Under the pieces are notes generated by a model. The model saw only the letters and a list, made by a program, of their open reading frames with translations. It was not told the DNA's origin and searched no databases. Of a stretch of DNA of 64,000 bases, positions 1 through 10,492 are shown piece after piece (positions within the stretch are counted from its first letter, which is position 1; every line of letters begins with the position of its first letter). Source of the stretch: Sphaerolaimus hirsutus (Eukaryota > Nematoda > Chromadorea > Monhysterida > Sphaerolaimidae); assembly GCA_964036195.1 (NCBI GenBank), contig OZ038459.1:7747206-7811205 (forward strand), in the 5' to 3' direction. A program made the position numbers and the translations under genes.

Positions 1-91
1 TCGGTCGATCGCCGACAACACCCAGCCAACCGTCCCGTCACCACCACACGCGAGCACATTGAAAGATTCAAATGTGGCGAACATGCGTAGT
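1..91 (-). CDS. DGK exon: catalytic glycine loop (partial)
   Basis: The acceptor ends in TTGCAG at 92 on the minus strand. The exon reads [19 protein letters not shown] and continues [15 protein letters not shown] is the conserved nucleotide-binding loop of the diacylglycerol kinase catalytic domain. Its first base completes the glycine codon left by the exon at 450-722. It is cut by the window edge. Confidence 0.93.
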
Positions 92-2122
92 CTGCAATGA
101 CAAGAAATTATTTATCTATGTCGGTATCACCGAAGAAATGACACACAACATCACTCCGAAGAAATGACACACAACATCACTCCGAAGAAATGAAAACGCC
201 TCCGAACAGACACCTTTGACCGGAGGAATATGGCGGAGTTCAGAGGGGGAAATGCCGAAAAATGCCAATTCCGGTCCCGATCCCGAATGGTCAATTCCGG
301 TCCCGATCCCGAATGGCCAATCCCGATCACTATCCCGAAATCTCAAAAAGCCGATCCCGATCCCGAAAAGTCAATCCCGTTTGAACCTTTAAAATAAGGC
401 ACCTATTTATTTAACAATACACGACAAACACACTTCACTTCTCACTCACCCCATATCAGGGCCCTGCGTAGCCAAATCGAACACCTGCAGCGGATTCAAC
501 GCTCTCTTAAACTTGGCCAGCACAGTAACGCCCTGCTTGTCGCCGGACTTCGTGTTGACGAGCACGAGCAGCGGCGCGGCGGCCGGCTGCGACGACGCGA
601 CCACCGCGGTCGACGATAATACACTGGCGCCGGTGGACACGTTGGGGCCGCTGGCGCCGGACGCGTCCGTGTCGCGCAGCCGCTCCAGACGGATGACCGA
701 CTGCCCGCTGTCGCGGTCCGTGCTGAGAGGGGTTCGGGAGTGGCATGGGTGGGATAAGTTGCTGCAGGGGTCTTGCAGATTTTGACCTCTGCGGGGTTTC
801 TCAGTTGGGGGTTAGGGGGGGGGGAGGAGTCGCGGGGGTTCAATAATCAATATACAGGCTTTTTCAAGGTGAGATAGTTTATAAAAGGGACATAGGCACA
901 TATTTTTGTACCCCAAATGATTGACAAAAAGCTATAAAGCACATGAACTAAACGCACACATGAAAATGGACAAACTTTACTTTGAGCAAAAATTTTAAAA
1001 ATTAATTCAAGGTAAAATTTTATAAAAATAGTTCCAGACAGATGGGCGATTAGGGGGGATTTGGGGGATTGTAGACACAAATTTTTCTTCGGGTAGACAT
1101 ATAGTTCAGCAGCCTAAAGGATCGATAGACAGCTGGAGCGCTTGGGCGTACCCCCACCCCTCCCCCCCACTAGACACAGTCTCTAAAGCAGCAGTAACCA
1201 TCCAAGCCAACTCAACCCAATCCAACCTGATGGCATAGGGCGGCACAGTAGACATCCGACAAGCGCCCAGGGCACACCGTCGCGGGTAGCTCTCCACGCA
1301 CTCGGTGTGCACGGCCACATTGCACCAGAGGCACCGCTGACCCGCCCACAGCCGAGTCACGCTGGCGCAGGGGCGGGCGCAGACCGCGCACCTGAGGGGT
1401 ATGAAGATGCTGTGTTTACTGGAATAATTCCCCCAGGGCGTTAATTTTTTCAGAGTGGAAATTTTGAGGGGGTACTAGTTCGAGGGGCGGGTATTTCGAG
1501 GGGTGTTAATTCAAGGGGGTATTTCGAGGAAATACCGTACTTCAGCAACCAAAATCCACGAGGCCTACAATCAACCTACCTGGCACCGAGCGCCAAGTTT
1601 CCCACCACCCACTGGTGCGGCATGCAGGTGGCGTCAGCGCGCAGCGCAGGCGACACATGATCCGCAGTGCGCCACTTGCAATCCTGCCACGAGCTGGCTG
1701 CACAAGCCTTGTGAGCTTTCACTTTGCACACTGAAACGCGAAAAAAAATTATCTAGGACCCTTAAAAACATATTAATAATATATAAATAATATTTTCCAT
1801 GGACAATTACCCCGATCCGACCAGGGTGTAGTGCCAGATGTAAAGTAACAAATGTCATGTAAAATGCCAATCAAAACAGAAAAGGATTTTATTACTGAAA
1901 TTTGCATGACTCTTGACACTTTACATTTGTCATGACAATTGACACTTTGGTCTGAAATTTTACATGACATTTTACACTTTACAGGCTCCGGGATTGACAT
2001 CAGCCAACAAACGCACCCGAACAAGACAGCCCCCTCCACGAAACAGCGCCCAGCGCCAGCTCGCACACATTGCAAAAAGTAGGCCGCCCATGCGCCCGCC
2101 ACACCCAATCATGCACGTGGCT
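1..2122 (-). CDS. Diacylglycerol kinase gene, internal exons (gene continues off the left edge)
   Basis: Diacylglycerol kinases phosphorylate diacylglycerol to phosphatidic acid at membranes, ending diacylglycerol signalling. Five minus-strand exons (2122-2017, 1730-1580, 1391-1227, 722-450, 91-1) join with GT/AG borders, and the codons split at every junction are completed in frame. The joined protein has a full C1 domain (H-X12-C-X2-C-X13-C-X2-C-X4-H-X2-C-X7-C), a second C1 domain, a linker of about 50 residues and the start of the catalytic domain ([20 protein letters not shown], then [13 protein letters not shown] with the nucleotide-binding glycine loop). There is no Ras-association domain between the C1 domains and the kinase, so the type I (alpha) or type III (epsilon) layout fits better than theta. 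The motif MPHQWVVGN before the second C1 resembles epsilon. Subtype is inferred; family membership is near certain. Exons are GC-rich and the introns are full of transposon debris. Confidence 0.93.
265..390 (+). mobile_element. Fragment of (ATCCCG)n hAT MITE in a DGK intron
   Basis: Repeats of CCCGATCCCGA with the terminal motif AATCCCGTTTGAACC match the right end of the intact copies at 13624-14204 and 15180-15740. The left end and terminal CCCTA are lost. Confidence 0.75.
450..722 (-). CDS. DGK exon: linker and start of catalytic domain
   Basis: The acceptor CCCTCTCAG lies just above 722 and the donor GTGAGT just below 450. The first part is a serine- and arginine-rich linker ([15 protein letters not shown]). 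The second part is the start of the kinase domain, [15 protein letters not shown] through [18 protein letters not shown], which matches the family pattern PLLVFVNPKSG...LNPxQVFxL...GP. The conserved proline of NPKSG is threonine here. The phase is compatible with both neighbours. Confidence 0.92.
1227..1391 (-). CDS. DGK exon: second C1 domain
   Basis: The acceptor CCCCTCAG is at 1392 and the donor CAG|GTTGGA at 1226. It encodes [18 protein letters not shown] followed by [18 protein letters not shown], then [18 protein letters not shown]. The C-X2-C pairs, the H-X2-C and the trailing basic CxLG then PP motif are typical of the second C1 domain of diacylglycerol kinases, directly before the catalytic region. 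Confidence 0.92.
1422..1543 (-). mobile_element. Fragment of TACCGTATTTCCTCGAAAT family in a DGK intron
   Basis: Repeated GGGGGTATTTCGAGG blocks end in GGTATTTCGAGGAAATACC followed by GTA, the terminal repeat shared with elements at 26408-26881 and 60284-60676. It lies between the exons at 1227-1391 and 1580-1730. Confidence 0.6.
1580..1730 (-). CDS. DGK exon: end of first C1 domain and inter-C1 linker
   Basis: The acceptor TTTCAG is at 1731 and the donor CCAG|GTAGGT at 1579. Its first two bases complete the valine of C-S-V-C. It then reads [17 protein letters not shown], the C-terminal zinc ligands of C1, followed by a linker ending [15 protein letters not shown]. The next exon supplies the following cysteine. 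Confidence 0.92.
1800..2000. mobile_element. GTAAAGTGTCA-type MITE copy in a DGK intron
   Basis: Inverted blocks around ATGTCATGTAAAATGCC and TTGACACTTTACA end near CACTTTACAGGCTCCGGGAT. The sequence is related to the elements at 2123-2293 and 59913-60162 but more degraded. Confidence 0.55.
2017..2122 (-). CDS. DGK exon: start of first C1 domain
   Basis: The exon begins [20 protein letters not shown] and continues [15 protein letters not shown]. It carries the first histidine and first three cysteines of a canonical C1 domain. The donor is GTGCGT. The acceptor CCCCCAG is only 5 bp from the terminal repeat of a MITE that fills the upstream intron. Confidence 0.9.
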
Positions 2123-2293
2123 CTGGGGGCAGTCCCAGACCCTGTAAAATGCCCCGTAAAATGTCAAATGTCATGCAAAGTGTCAAAAGTCATGGACTCG
2201 GTTGCCATTTTGCAGGGCATTTTCCAAGACTTTCGACACTTTGCATGACATTTACCATTCCACAGGGCATTTTACAGGGTCTGGGACAGGCAC
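2123..2293. mobile_element. MITE that makes up a DGK intron
   Basis: The ends are inverted: CTGGGGGCAGTCCCAGACC on the left and GGTCTGGGACAGGCACCTGG on the right. Internal CCTGTAAAATGCC and GGCATTTTACAGGG blocks are also inverted. The terminal repeats supply the 5' splice site (CCAG|GTGCC) and the 3' splice site (GCCCCCAG|A) of the minus-strand gene, if the exon at 2294-2421 is real. Confidence 0.7.
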
Positions 2294-2421
2294 CTGGTGC
2301 GCGGCGGTGTCGCGGTCGGCGGGCAAGCCGGCGGTGGTGTTCAGCCGGGCGCGGTACAGACGCGGCCCGCCGCCCGACGCAGGCGCCCGACCGCTGTCGG
2401 TACGCGAAGCGGGCGAGTGAG
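2294..2421 (-). CDS. Candidate upstream DGK exon
   Basis: A GC-rich open segment with acceptor CCCTCGCAG above 2421 and donor CACCAG|GTGCCT below 2294. The frame gives RLYRARLNTTAGLPADRD near its end and finishes in phase 0, as the C1 exon at 2017-2122 requires. No domain is recognised. It rests on splice sites, phase and GC content only. Confidence 0.5.
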
Positions 2422-2583
2422 CTGCGAGGGGAGGCGAAGAATCTAATGTCTTTTGTCCTACAATACGAACATTAGCTGACAGCTGAAAGTTCCAAAGCTG
2501 ACAAATATTTATGCTTTGGACACCAAGATTGAGTTTACCAAAACGAATCGTTTTTGAAGGTTACCATAGTGAATTGCGTCAGC

Positions 2584-2830
2584 AGCAGGGGTCTCTAATG
2601 GGGGGTTACCCCCCAAAACCGCCCAGCTATCTATCTATCCCAGAAGCCGCTCAGCTATCTATCTATCTCGGAGGCAAAATTTTGGGCTACTACCCCCTAA
2701 ACCCCCCCCCCCCAAACATTTTTTCCAGCTAATCTATCTATCCCGGAGGGACTATCCATCTATCCCGGAGGGTCTATCCATCTATCCAACCCCCCGGAGG
2801 GTCAAAATCTAGGAGACGCCTGATTAACAG
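2584..2830. repeat. CTATCTATCCCGGAGG repeat block
   Basis: At least five copies of a CTATCTATC(T)CGGAGG-like unit are interspersed with homopolymeric C. A related block lies at 27781-27960, so this is a dispersed repeat. No clean terminal repeats were found. Confidence 0.5.
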
Positions 2831-3081
2831 TAGTTGACAGACCCCTTATTCGGATAAACTCGCGATTCAAATGACTTATCAGCTTTGAGAAATTCGGTTG
2901 TCCACTAGTGTAATGGGGCGTGCGAATGCTGGAAACCGGCCTAAACATCTGTCCCATCGAGCAAACTTGATTGCTGTCACAAAAAGATTTTCAGCTATCT
3001 ACACCGTTTTTAAACCATCTTCAGTTTTTAAAAAACCCATCTCATTTCCAAATCGTCAATCTAATCTCCCACTCAACAAAC

Positions 3082-3167
3082 CGATGGACGCGAAGCTGGT
3101 GGCGCTGTGCGCCGAGGCGGCCTGCAGTCGACCCGCAGGCACACTCGTGTCATTCTCCGTGCGGCGA
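3082..3167 (-). CDS. Weak candidate upstream DGK exon
   Basis: A GC-rich patch with possible acceptor CACTCGCAG and donor ATCG|GTTTGT. The frame reads RRTENDTSVPAGRLQAASAH and ends with one base, the phase needed by the candidate exon at 2294-2421. It is low-complexity with no domain. A plus-strand reading of the same patch is also open, so this is tentative. Confidence 0.3.
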
Positions 3168-3333
3168 CTGCGAGTGGCCGTGCGAAAACGGGGACTAGTG
3201 TTACCAGTTTTACCTAAGCACACGAGATGCTGTTGTACTTGTCTTTGTCTACTTGGCAATTTTTTGTCAACTTAAAAATGCTTTTGAAGAGTGATTAAAC
3301 ACTGTCGGATCCATTCGCGGTCCGCGCATTACC
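3168..3333. other. Stretch with no recognised feature
   Basis: AT-rich sequence between the candidate exon and the following fold-back. I see no gene or repeat structure in it. Confidence 0.4.
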
Positions 3334-4620
3334 TAGTTGACACACGTGTGTCAATTGCTCTGTGTCAACTCAGATTTCGGCTTCACGTGTCGCACAGCGA
3401 TCTCCAAATGAAGGGTGTGCTTCTAAAAGTACCGATCTACAAAAAATCGATTTTGAGATAATCGCGATTGAAAGTTTGGAGTATGCAATCCCCATACATG
3501 GGTATTGGGTATGGGAATTTTGGGTATGGGTATTTCGGCCATATTGTTGGGTATCCACATGCATGTGTATAATCATTGATTATACACATAACACTAGCTA
3601 TATAAAATTTAGTGAATTGTATTTTTGTAGTACAGTACATTTTAAAGGAACAAGTTGGTAATAACATGTAGATCGGTATTTTTTAAAGCACAAAATCAGA
3701 AAGCTGTAGATCGGTACTTTTACCCATACTAAAAAAGCACAAAATGAGTTTTTGCTCAACCGGACACCGATCTGACATCGGTACTTTTAGAAGCACAAAA
3801 AATAATGTGCAGATCGGTACATTTAAAAGAACAATTTTGAAAAACAATTCTTTATGGTAGTATTCTGCACATACTTTGCGGTCCGCCGAGTATCCATTTG
3901 CAAATACAGTGCAAGCAAATCTAATACAAAAGTACCTAGTTAATCCAATCACATTCAGCCTTTGAGCCATTGCACACGTAACTCTTGCCACGAAAAGTAT
4001 CGTTCGAGTCAGCGCAATTAATACGCGTGCAAGGTGGGTGTCGTGTAATCGATCACACGCGGGTGCCCTTTGGTGTGTGCCGCTCTGACCCCCAAAATGC
4101 AATGGTCAATTCTGACATCATAAACCATTCCAAGCCAAATTACGGTCAGGGTATCAAAAATAAAAAGTGCCCAAGCCATGTGCGGGGCTTGGGTTATGCT
4201 GTAGTGTATAAGTCACCGCTAGGTGTAGATCGGTACTTTTAAAGACACAAAAGCTGAAAAAGCTTGTAGATCGGTACTTTTATAATTTCAAAAACTGTAT
4301 TTTGCGATTTTTTTGCTTTTTTCGACCCCCCATATCTCAAAATTGAATTTCGCACCCCCCACATATTATACCTATATATTTTTGAAGCGCATTTTTATAG
4401 GGACCCCAAAAATGGTCCTAACTCAAATTTGAAAAATTTGTAGATCGGTACTTTTAGAAGCACACCCTTCAAATGCACATGCGGAAATCTTGAAAAATTA
4501 ATATTATGACAAGTGCATTGGAAGATTCCTCTTTGATACGTGAAGCCGAAATCTGAGTTGACACAGACCAGTAGAAACAGACCAGTTGACAGATACGTGT
4601 CAACCAACTAGTGTGTGGGC
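3334..4620. mobile_element. Long fold-back MITE with GTAGATCGGTACTTTT array
   Basis: The outer arms are inverted: CTAGTTGACACACGTGTGTC at the left, and GTGTCAACCAACTAGTG plus TGTGGGCC at the right, with TGTGTCAACTCAGATTTCGG matching inside. Inner arms around 3410-3465 and 4439-4475 (AGGGTGTGCTTCTAAAAGTA) are inverted too. Between them a GTAGATCGGTACTTTTA unit recurs at about 3668, 3707, 3776, 3811, 4226, 4266 and 4440. The outer terminus is shared with the elements at 25803-26023 and 62678-62893. Confidence 0.7.
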
Positions 4621-5035
4621 CAGCGTTAAATTTTTGTATCGAAATGTGTCTAGAAAATATCACCCATGCATTGATTTACTATCGATTGTACAAAGTGTGC
4701 GAGGTGGCGGGCACTGGATATGTTTTCGCAAGACACACCGGCGCTGCTGCAGCTGGTGATGCACCGCCAGTGTTGCAATATAGTCAGCTCAGTGGTGTAT
4801 AAAATCGGACTGGTTGAATTCCTGAAATTATTTAATTCATTATTAGATTTTGAATCTATTTTTGTACACCACAAAAGTGCGAATAAAATATGAAAGCTGG
4901 GGTGAAATTTTTCAACGGTCCTGTTCAGAAGGAGTTTTATGTGGGTGGAGTAAATAATGAATACCTATGTAAAAATGTGTATATAAATACAGGGCCAGCA
5001 TTATACCGGTTATTATTAATTTATTATTCATCAGG
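4621..5035. other. Stretch with no recognised feature
   Basis: AT-rich sequence. The short open frames here show no family motif and no splice-site support. Nothing else seen. Confidence 0.4.
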
Positions 5036-5920
5036 GCAAGTGAGGCATCTAGTTCCGAATGTCGGTAAAGACCAAAGTGTAAAAAAATGAGGTAAGTGCG
5101 GATCTGTGATAAGTGCACTTATTTCTTCATGATAGCAAAATAATTTTTTCAATATCTTATACCGTTCCCGAGATATATATATATGCCGATTTTTAGAAAA
5201 AAAACAAAAAAAAATCATCCGAAACAGGGTATCTCCACCCTCAAATTGGAAAAAATTCACTCGAAACAGGGTATCTCCAAAAAGAGCCACCAAAAATTTC
5301 ACTCGAAACAGGGTATCTCCACCAACGGAAAAAATCATCCGAATTACGGTATAGATTTGAAGCAAACAGTCCAAATTCCCATACAAAACAGAAAAAATCA
5401 TCCGAATTACGGTATAGAATTCCAAACCAGTTTTTGAAAAAAATCATCCGAAACAGGGTATCTCCAAAAAAATCTTTGTCGGAAACAGGGTATCTCCAAA
5501 AAGTCTTTGTCCGAAACAGGGTATCTCCACTGCGTTGGGTAAGAAATTTGCTCTAAGTGGGGCCATGGGCCAGCAGAATGGCAGCACAACCGCGCAGCGC
5601 CGCGTCGCGTTGATCCCATGGACTCAGTGGAGATACCCTGTTTCGAGTGATTTTTTCGAAAAAAATCACTCGAAACAGGGTATCTCCACTGAATCTGCTG
5701 ACCTGCTATTAATCGAATCATCATAACTCTAGCTATATACGCCGGCCGCAGGGTTTAAAATATGGAAAATGTAGACAATTTCATAAGCTTTTCAAAAAGT
5801 CTTGGGCAAGACTTGTCACTTTAAAGTTGCACGCTCGGGCCAACTTTGAATTTTCAAATGAAATTTTGGAAAAACCTAAAATGATGGAGATACCGACATT
5901 CGGAACTAGATGCCTCAAGT
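5036..5920. mobile_element. MITE with CGAAACAGGGTATCTCCA array
   Basis: Inverted ends: GTGAGGCATCTAGTTCCGAA at the left and TTCGGAACTAGATGCCTCA at the right. The interior has about nine copies of CCGAAACAGGGTATCTCCA, in both orientations around a short GC-rich patch at 5545-5635. Non-autonomous; superfamily not determined. Confidence 0.7.
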
Positions 5921-6857
5921 ACTATACCAGTTATTATCTCAAAGAACATGAAACGAAACGTCACTGCAGTATTTAAACATGCTCCTCAGTGTAAATACAG
6001 TGAGATATCCACAGAAACCAAAACAAACACAAGTCACAACTAGGGATGGCCAAGGTTTTTTTTAAATAAAAAACGTTTTATTTTTTTAAAAACCCCGACC
6101 ATTGAAACCGTTTTTTTTTTCTCAAAACCTTGACCAAAATTTTTTGTACTAAGCAATAGGTATTTTGCAATTTTTTGCGCGCAATTTCACATGCACCTTA
6201 CTTTTTGTGGTTGTTTTCATCGGTTTTGCAGCATTTTTAATGTACAAGCTTCCATTTGTTCATGCTATTGTGCCATAATAAGCCGTGATATGTTAGTGTA
6301 TTATATAATATCCAGTCAACGTGCCTCCATATAAACACCTTCCCGATCAAGTCCGGCCCCCCATTTTTTATTTTACTTCTGACGTCCTGTTCTAGGACGC
6401 GCCAGAAGCTGAAACTTGGGGTAGATATTGGCGCAACCCCCCTCTACTTCGCATGAATTGAAGGGGTCGCGGCGAACCCCTACAGGGTGGGTCGCCGAGT
6501 GCAAAAAAAATTTGCAGCTTTTTTAGTGTCCCACACAGGTCCGGCCCCCACTGATTTCTTTCACTGTGGGTGCCGTACCTCCACCTGTGGGAGGGGTATA
6601 AATCTGAAATTTTGGGGATGTGTCGCCAACACCCCTCCCCTACTATACACTGGCCAGGCGGTCTTTGGCAACTCACGACAGTGTGGGGTGCAAAGTTTAA
6701 AATTTATTAAAATGTTACTGTCCCACACAAGTACAGCATCCAATTGAATTTCAAAAAATGGACACTTTTGTGTTGTTTTAACACTAATGTGGTTGACAAT
6801 GTGAAATATGCATGAAATATCCTCTAAAAATATCTCATCCGTCCTAAAACTGCCCAC

Positions 6858-7272
6858 TGTTGTAGTTGCCCTACATTCTATCTATATTTACAGTTCTATT
6901 TACATTTGATTACCCAGTTCAGTAAGTTTGAGTAATTGTGCAGAACCCTTAACTATTATGTTTCAACCAACATCAAGTATTGCCCACTTGGGGTTTTAGT
7001 TCAGTGGATGTTTTTACCTCAATTCATTTGCCCTACAGGGTGGCCCATTAATGAATCTGAGATGTTAACACTTTGAGATCCGTGTCGCAGGGCGACAGTG
7101 GTCACATAAAAGCGAAAACACATCCAACTCAAACGTTCACCCTTTCCTCTCGGTTGCCCAGCACCTCGTGGACTTGACACTTGCTCGTTAAGGTCCACGT
7201 GCTGGTTCACACATTGACATTTGCACGCCGGTGGCACGACTGCCTATTTGCTCTACTACCGTGCGTACAACA
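6858..7272 (+). repeat. 5' LTR of gag-only element
   Basis: 415 bp, TG...CA, with a possible TATA-like ACATAAAAG near 7106. It is repeated at 10493-10907 with one visible difference (GCGTAC versus GCGTGC at the end). Confidence 0.92.
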
Positions 7273-7290
7273 TGGTGACCGTACAGTTGA
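7273..7290 (+). promoter_or_regulatory. Primer-binding site
   Basis: The sequence starting TGGTGACCGTACAG lies directly after the LTR. TGG is complementary to the CCA end of a tRNA. The tRNA is not identified. Confidence 0.65.
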
Positions 7291-7439
7291 ACTAAACGAA
7301 CCCAAAAAGTCAACCCGGGCATCAAGCAGCGATTCCCGCACGCGCGATAAAACCAGCCGACTGCGCACCGGCAAACACTCTCACCACACCGTTAACACGA
7401 TTAGTGTGGCGCGCCACATGAGCGCAGGGCAAACTTAAC

Positions 7440-9493
7440 ATGCCCAATGCAGACGAATTGCCCCCTGCGGGCTCAAAAACAGCAGACCCTTCAACGGCCA
7501 AACAAATAACATACACAGAGCGCGAGCTCACGGAAAAAATTAATGAATGGTGCACAACCGAAAACAGGTGGGCACTATTGAACACGGGAAACATCCTCAA
7601 CCAATTTCAGGATGACACGATTACCGAGGCCAAGAAAAAATGGCCAAAATTCAACACACCCTGGAAAGACGGGACAGAGACGATGGCGAAAAAAGTGCTG
7701 AAAATGGCGGAAAGGTACTTTGGAGCGACCAAAGACAGCCATATCACAATGGAGGACCCCGAAGATGAACCAGATGACGCAAGCATCAGCACTACGCCAC
7801 TAATTCGCCCAAGCAAAATACCACAGACACAGTACGTACCGACCCCTAGACGGGAAGTCAAAACGCAAAAACAAACACCCGATTTTGCAGCGATGATGGA
7901 CATGCTGCAGCAACAGATGCAACAACAATTCATGCATCTTGAGCAACGAATGGACCATTTGGCCAACCAGAAGCAGCAACAGAGCGCAGACCCACCGACA
8001 AGCAGCGCAGCCACTAATTCAAACCACCAGACTGACCCATGGTTGTGGGAAGCAGACAAGCGTTTGGAAACATTACCACCGGGCTCCATCTTGGAACAAA
8101 TGATTGCATACATGGAGCTATATGCACTATCGCCAGGCGACGGACTGACACGGCTGAGCTCACTCAAAATCCCACAAGACAAAATGAGTGTAGGACATGT
8201 TGCATCAGCCGCAAAGAAACAAATCGAATTTGACGGCGACCAAAAGGGCAGCACTGGCCCATTCAAGTTCTGGCTACACATGGTGATGCAGCAATCGATG
8301 GGCGTCCCAGAGGGCATGCAACAACTGTTCTGGAACAATGTCTTCATGCAATGCCTAACCGGAAAGGCCAGGGAGAAATACTTGGCAATTCGCATTTCCA
8401 GACGCCACGATATCCTGTATGTTGTCGACAAATTAACTGAAGCCTACAGACAGGAACACCAGGTCTATTCAGTAGCAGACTGGTACAACTTGAAAGCCAC
8501 GCCAGGGGAATCAGTATCATCCCTGCACACCCGTTTGAGCGCGGAGTTCTACCACATCAGCGAGACCATGTCTGACAAAGACCGCGAACAAATGATCGGG
8601 GATAAACTATTCTCAGAGGTCCCTAAACTAGTACCCTCCTCGTGCTGGTACATGTGGCGAACCCGCTGGATGGACAAAGCATGCACACTGAACAGGGCCA
8701 TAACACAAATGGATGCCGCACGCGTGGAAGTCAAAAGAATGCGCACCCAGCGCAAAGAAGAGCAAAGCCACAGAAACTGGCAGAGATACAGTGGAAGCAG
8801 AAATTGGCAAACAGAATGGCGGGGTCAACCGGAACAGAAGCCATGCAGCACTGAAGAGGTGCAAGCTGAAGTACGCGCCACAATGGACCCAAGGGACTAC
8901 AAAGGCCCGTGGTGCACATACTATCTGCACAGAAATCCAATGACCCACCACCCCGGCAAATGCTTCATTAACCCGGCATCTCCAGAATTCAAGCCAGATC
9001 ATGAGCGCACCATCAGGCAAAACAATGAAAGGCAAGGGAGAACCGATGAAAAAGCCAAGCAAATCATGGCCAGAAAATGCGCAGAACTCAGGATTGCCAT
9101 GAACAAAGAGCCTGTAATGGCAAGCCGGTACACAACACAGACTGGAGATGAAAAATTGTCAGATGTCGAAAGTGACAATGATTGGGGAGATATAGAAGAT
9201 TGGGTACCTGGAATTGCAAGCACGAAAGCAGACAATATACCGTACTGCAACTTGACCACCAGCCCAGACCCAATGGCCACCATCAGTATACATGGAGTCC
9301 CAGTGATAGGGCACATTGACACAGGATGCAACATAAGTCTATTCATTGAGGAGACTACATTGGAATCAGTATGGGCAAAAGCAGGCATCAACCCAAGCAC
9401 CGAGCGAAGCAAATTCCGCCCGTACACGGGTAGTCACATCCGCACAGCAGGGAACATCATCAAGGCTGAATGGTTGAAAACTTACGACATCGC
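7440..9493 (+). CDS. Gag and N-terminal protease of the gag-only element
   Basis: Begins ATG at 7440. The first 250 residues are Gln- and Met-rich with likely coiled coil (MMDMLQQQMQQQFMHLEQRM). A capsid-like retrotransposon gag region follows (about 8240-8620; FKFWLHMVMQQSMG, LTGKAREKYLAIR). Near 8911 is a CTYYLHRNPMTHHPGKC cluster rather than a normal CCHC knuckle. The retropepsin motif IDTGCNISLF is at about 9316-9345. The open frame formally continues to 9572, but from 9494 it reads through a short tandem repeat that shifts the frame, and the natural continuation is in the frame of 9527-10231. No polymerase domains follow. Confidence 0.85.
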
Positions 9494-9533
9494 AGCTATG
9501 CTAGCTATGCTAGCTATGCTCCTAGCTATGCTC
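9494..9533 (+). repeat. GCTATGCTA tandem repeat in the protease
   Basis: Four near-copies of a 9-bp unit. It sits exactly at the break between the two protease frames and is the likely cause of the frameshift. Confidence 0.8.
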
Positions 9534-10231
9534 CAGATGGAGTCACACATGAGGACACATTGTCAGCTGTAGTAAAACTCACCAAATTCTTGCCATCTGC
9601 TTATCCACTCCTTATCGGAAGGGCAGCCATTTTTGGCAAGCTTCATATCGTGCAAACCATGCACAGTGAGCTAGAGCGACTGTCCCAAAAATTTGGCAAA
9701 TGCGTGTCGACAAGTGGAAATAAGCAGAGGACTGGCAGCAGACTGGGGCAGAAGTCAGGCCCAAAAGGAGCACACATGGAACAGGTGCATTCCATACAGC
9801 ACACACAAGAAATCATGCACCCAGATCCAGTGATGAAAGTAAGCCCAATAGTGCCAGACACACCCATGCCAGCTGTGCAGACAAAAATGGTGCAACCAAT
9901 CACCCACACAAATGCGCACACACAAACTCTGGACAGGCTGGCCCCCAACCCACTACATTATGTCCATGCCGCAAAGCCAAAAGATAACAAAGATGTGCAT
10001 CAGTCCAATGGTATGCACACATCCTGGCAGCAAATGAACCAAAACAACATCGACTATGGGGCCATCACCGGACACACCCATCCACAGCCCAGAAATTACT
10101 TCTCCCGCATTTTCTGGAACCAGAAAATATGGCATGGCATGGTACAGTTCCACCAGCCTGAGCACAAGACATGCAAGTCAAAGGATGGAAATGGATCACA
10201 AACACTGGAAAACTCCAGAGTACAAGATTAG
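9527..10231 (+). pseudogene. Frame-shifted remainder of the protease plus unknown tail
   Basis: In a different frame from 7440, the sequence after the repeat reads PDGVTHEDTLSAVV and FLPSAYPLLIGRAA. The last resembles the C-terminal YxVLIGRD motif of retropepsins. The remaining about 190 residues are rich in His, Gln and Thr and match nothing I know. They end about 260 bp before the 3' LTR, where pol would be expected. Confidence 0.6.
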
Positions 10232-10482
10232 ATGACATGATGACATGAAACAAAGTGATAATTTTGATTCTTCAATTTTGTTTTGATCATTTATTTATAC
10301 AAAACTTTTGATTAACTTTGTGAACAAGGGAGGAGGACAGAAAATGACTGCAAGGAGGATACATGGTGCAATATGATTGTGTAAATTTTGACTATTATTT
10401 TGGTTACAATACAATTATTTTTACATTTCTTGATTTTACTCTTTTATTCTAATTTTTGTCAGTTCCCCCTGTAGGGTGAACT

Positions 10483-10492
10483 TGGGGGGGAC
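10483..10492 (+). promoter_or_regulatory. Polypurine tract of gag-only element
   Basis: The G-run TGGGGGGGAC directly abuts the TG of the 3' LTR, as expected for the plus-strand primer. Confidence 0.75.

Noticed and set aside
1-2122. Assignment of the kinase to the theta subtype
   Set aside because: Theta-type enzymes have three C1 domains and a Ras-association region before the catalytic domain. Here the second C1 is followed after about 50 residues by the kinase.
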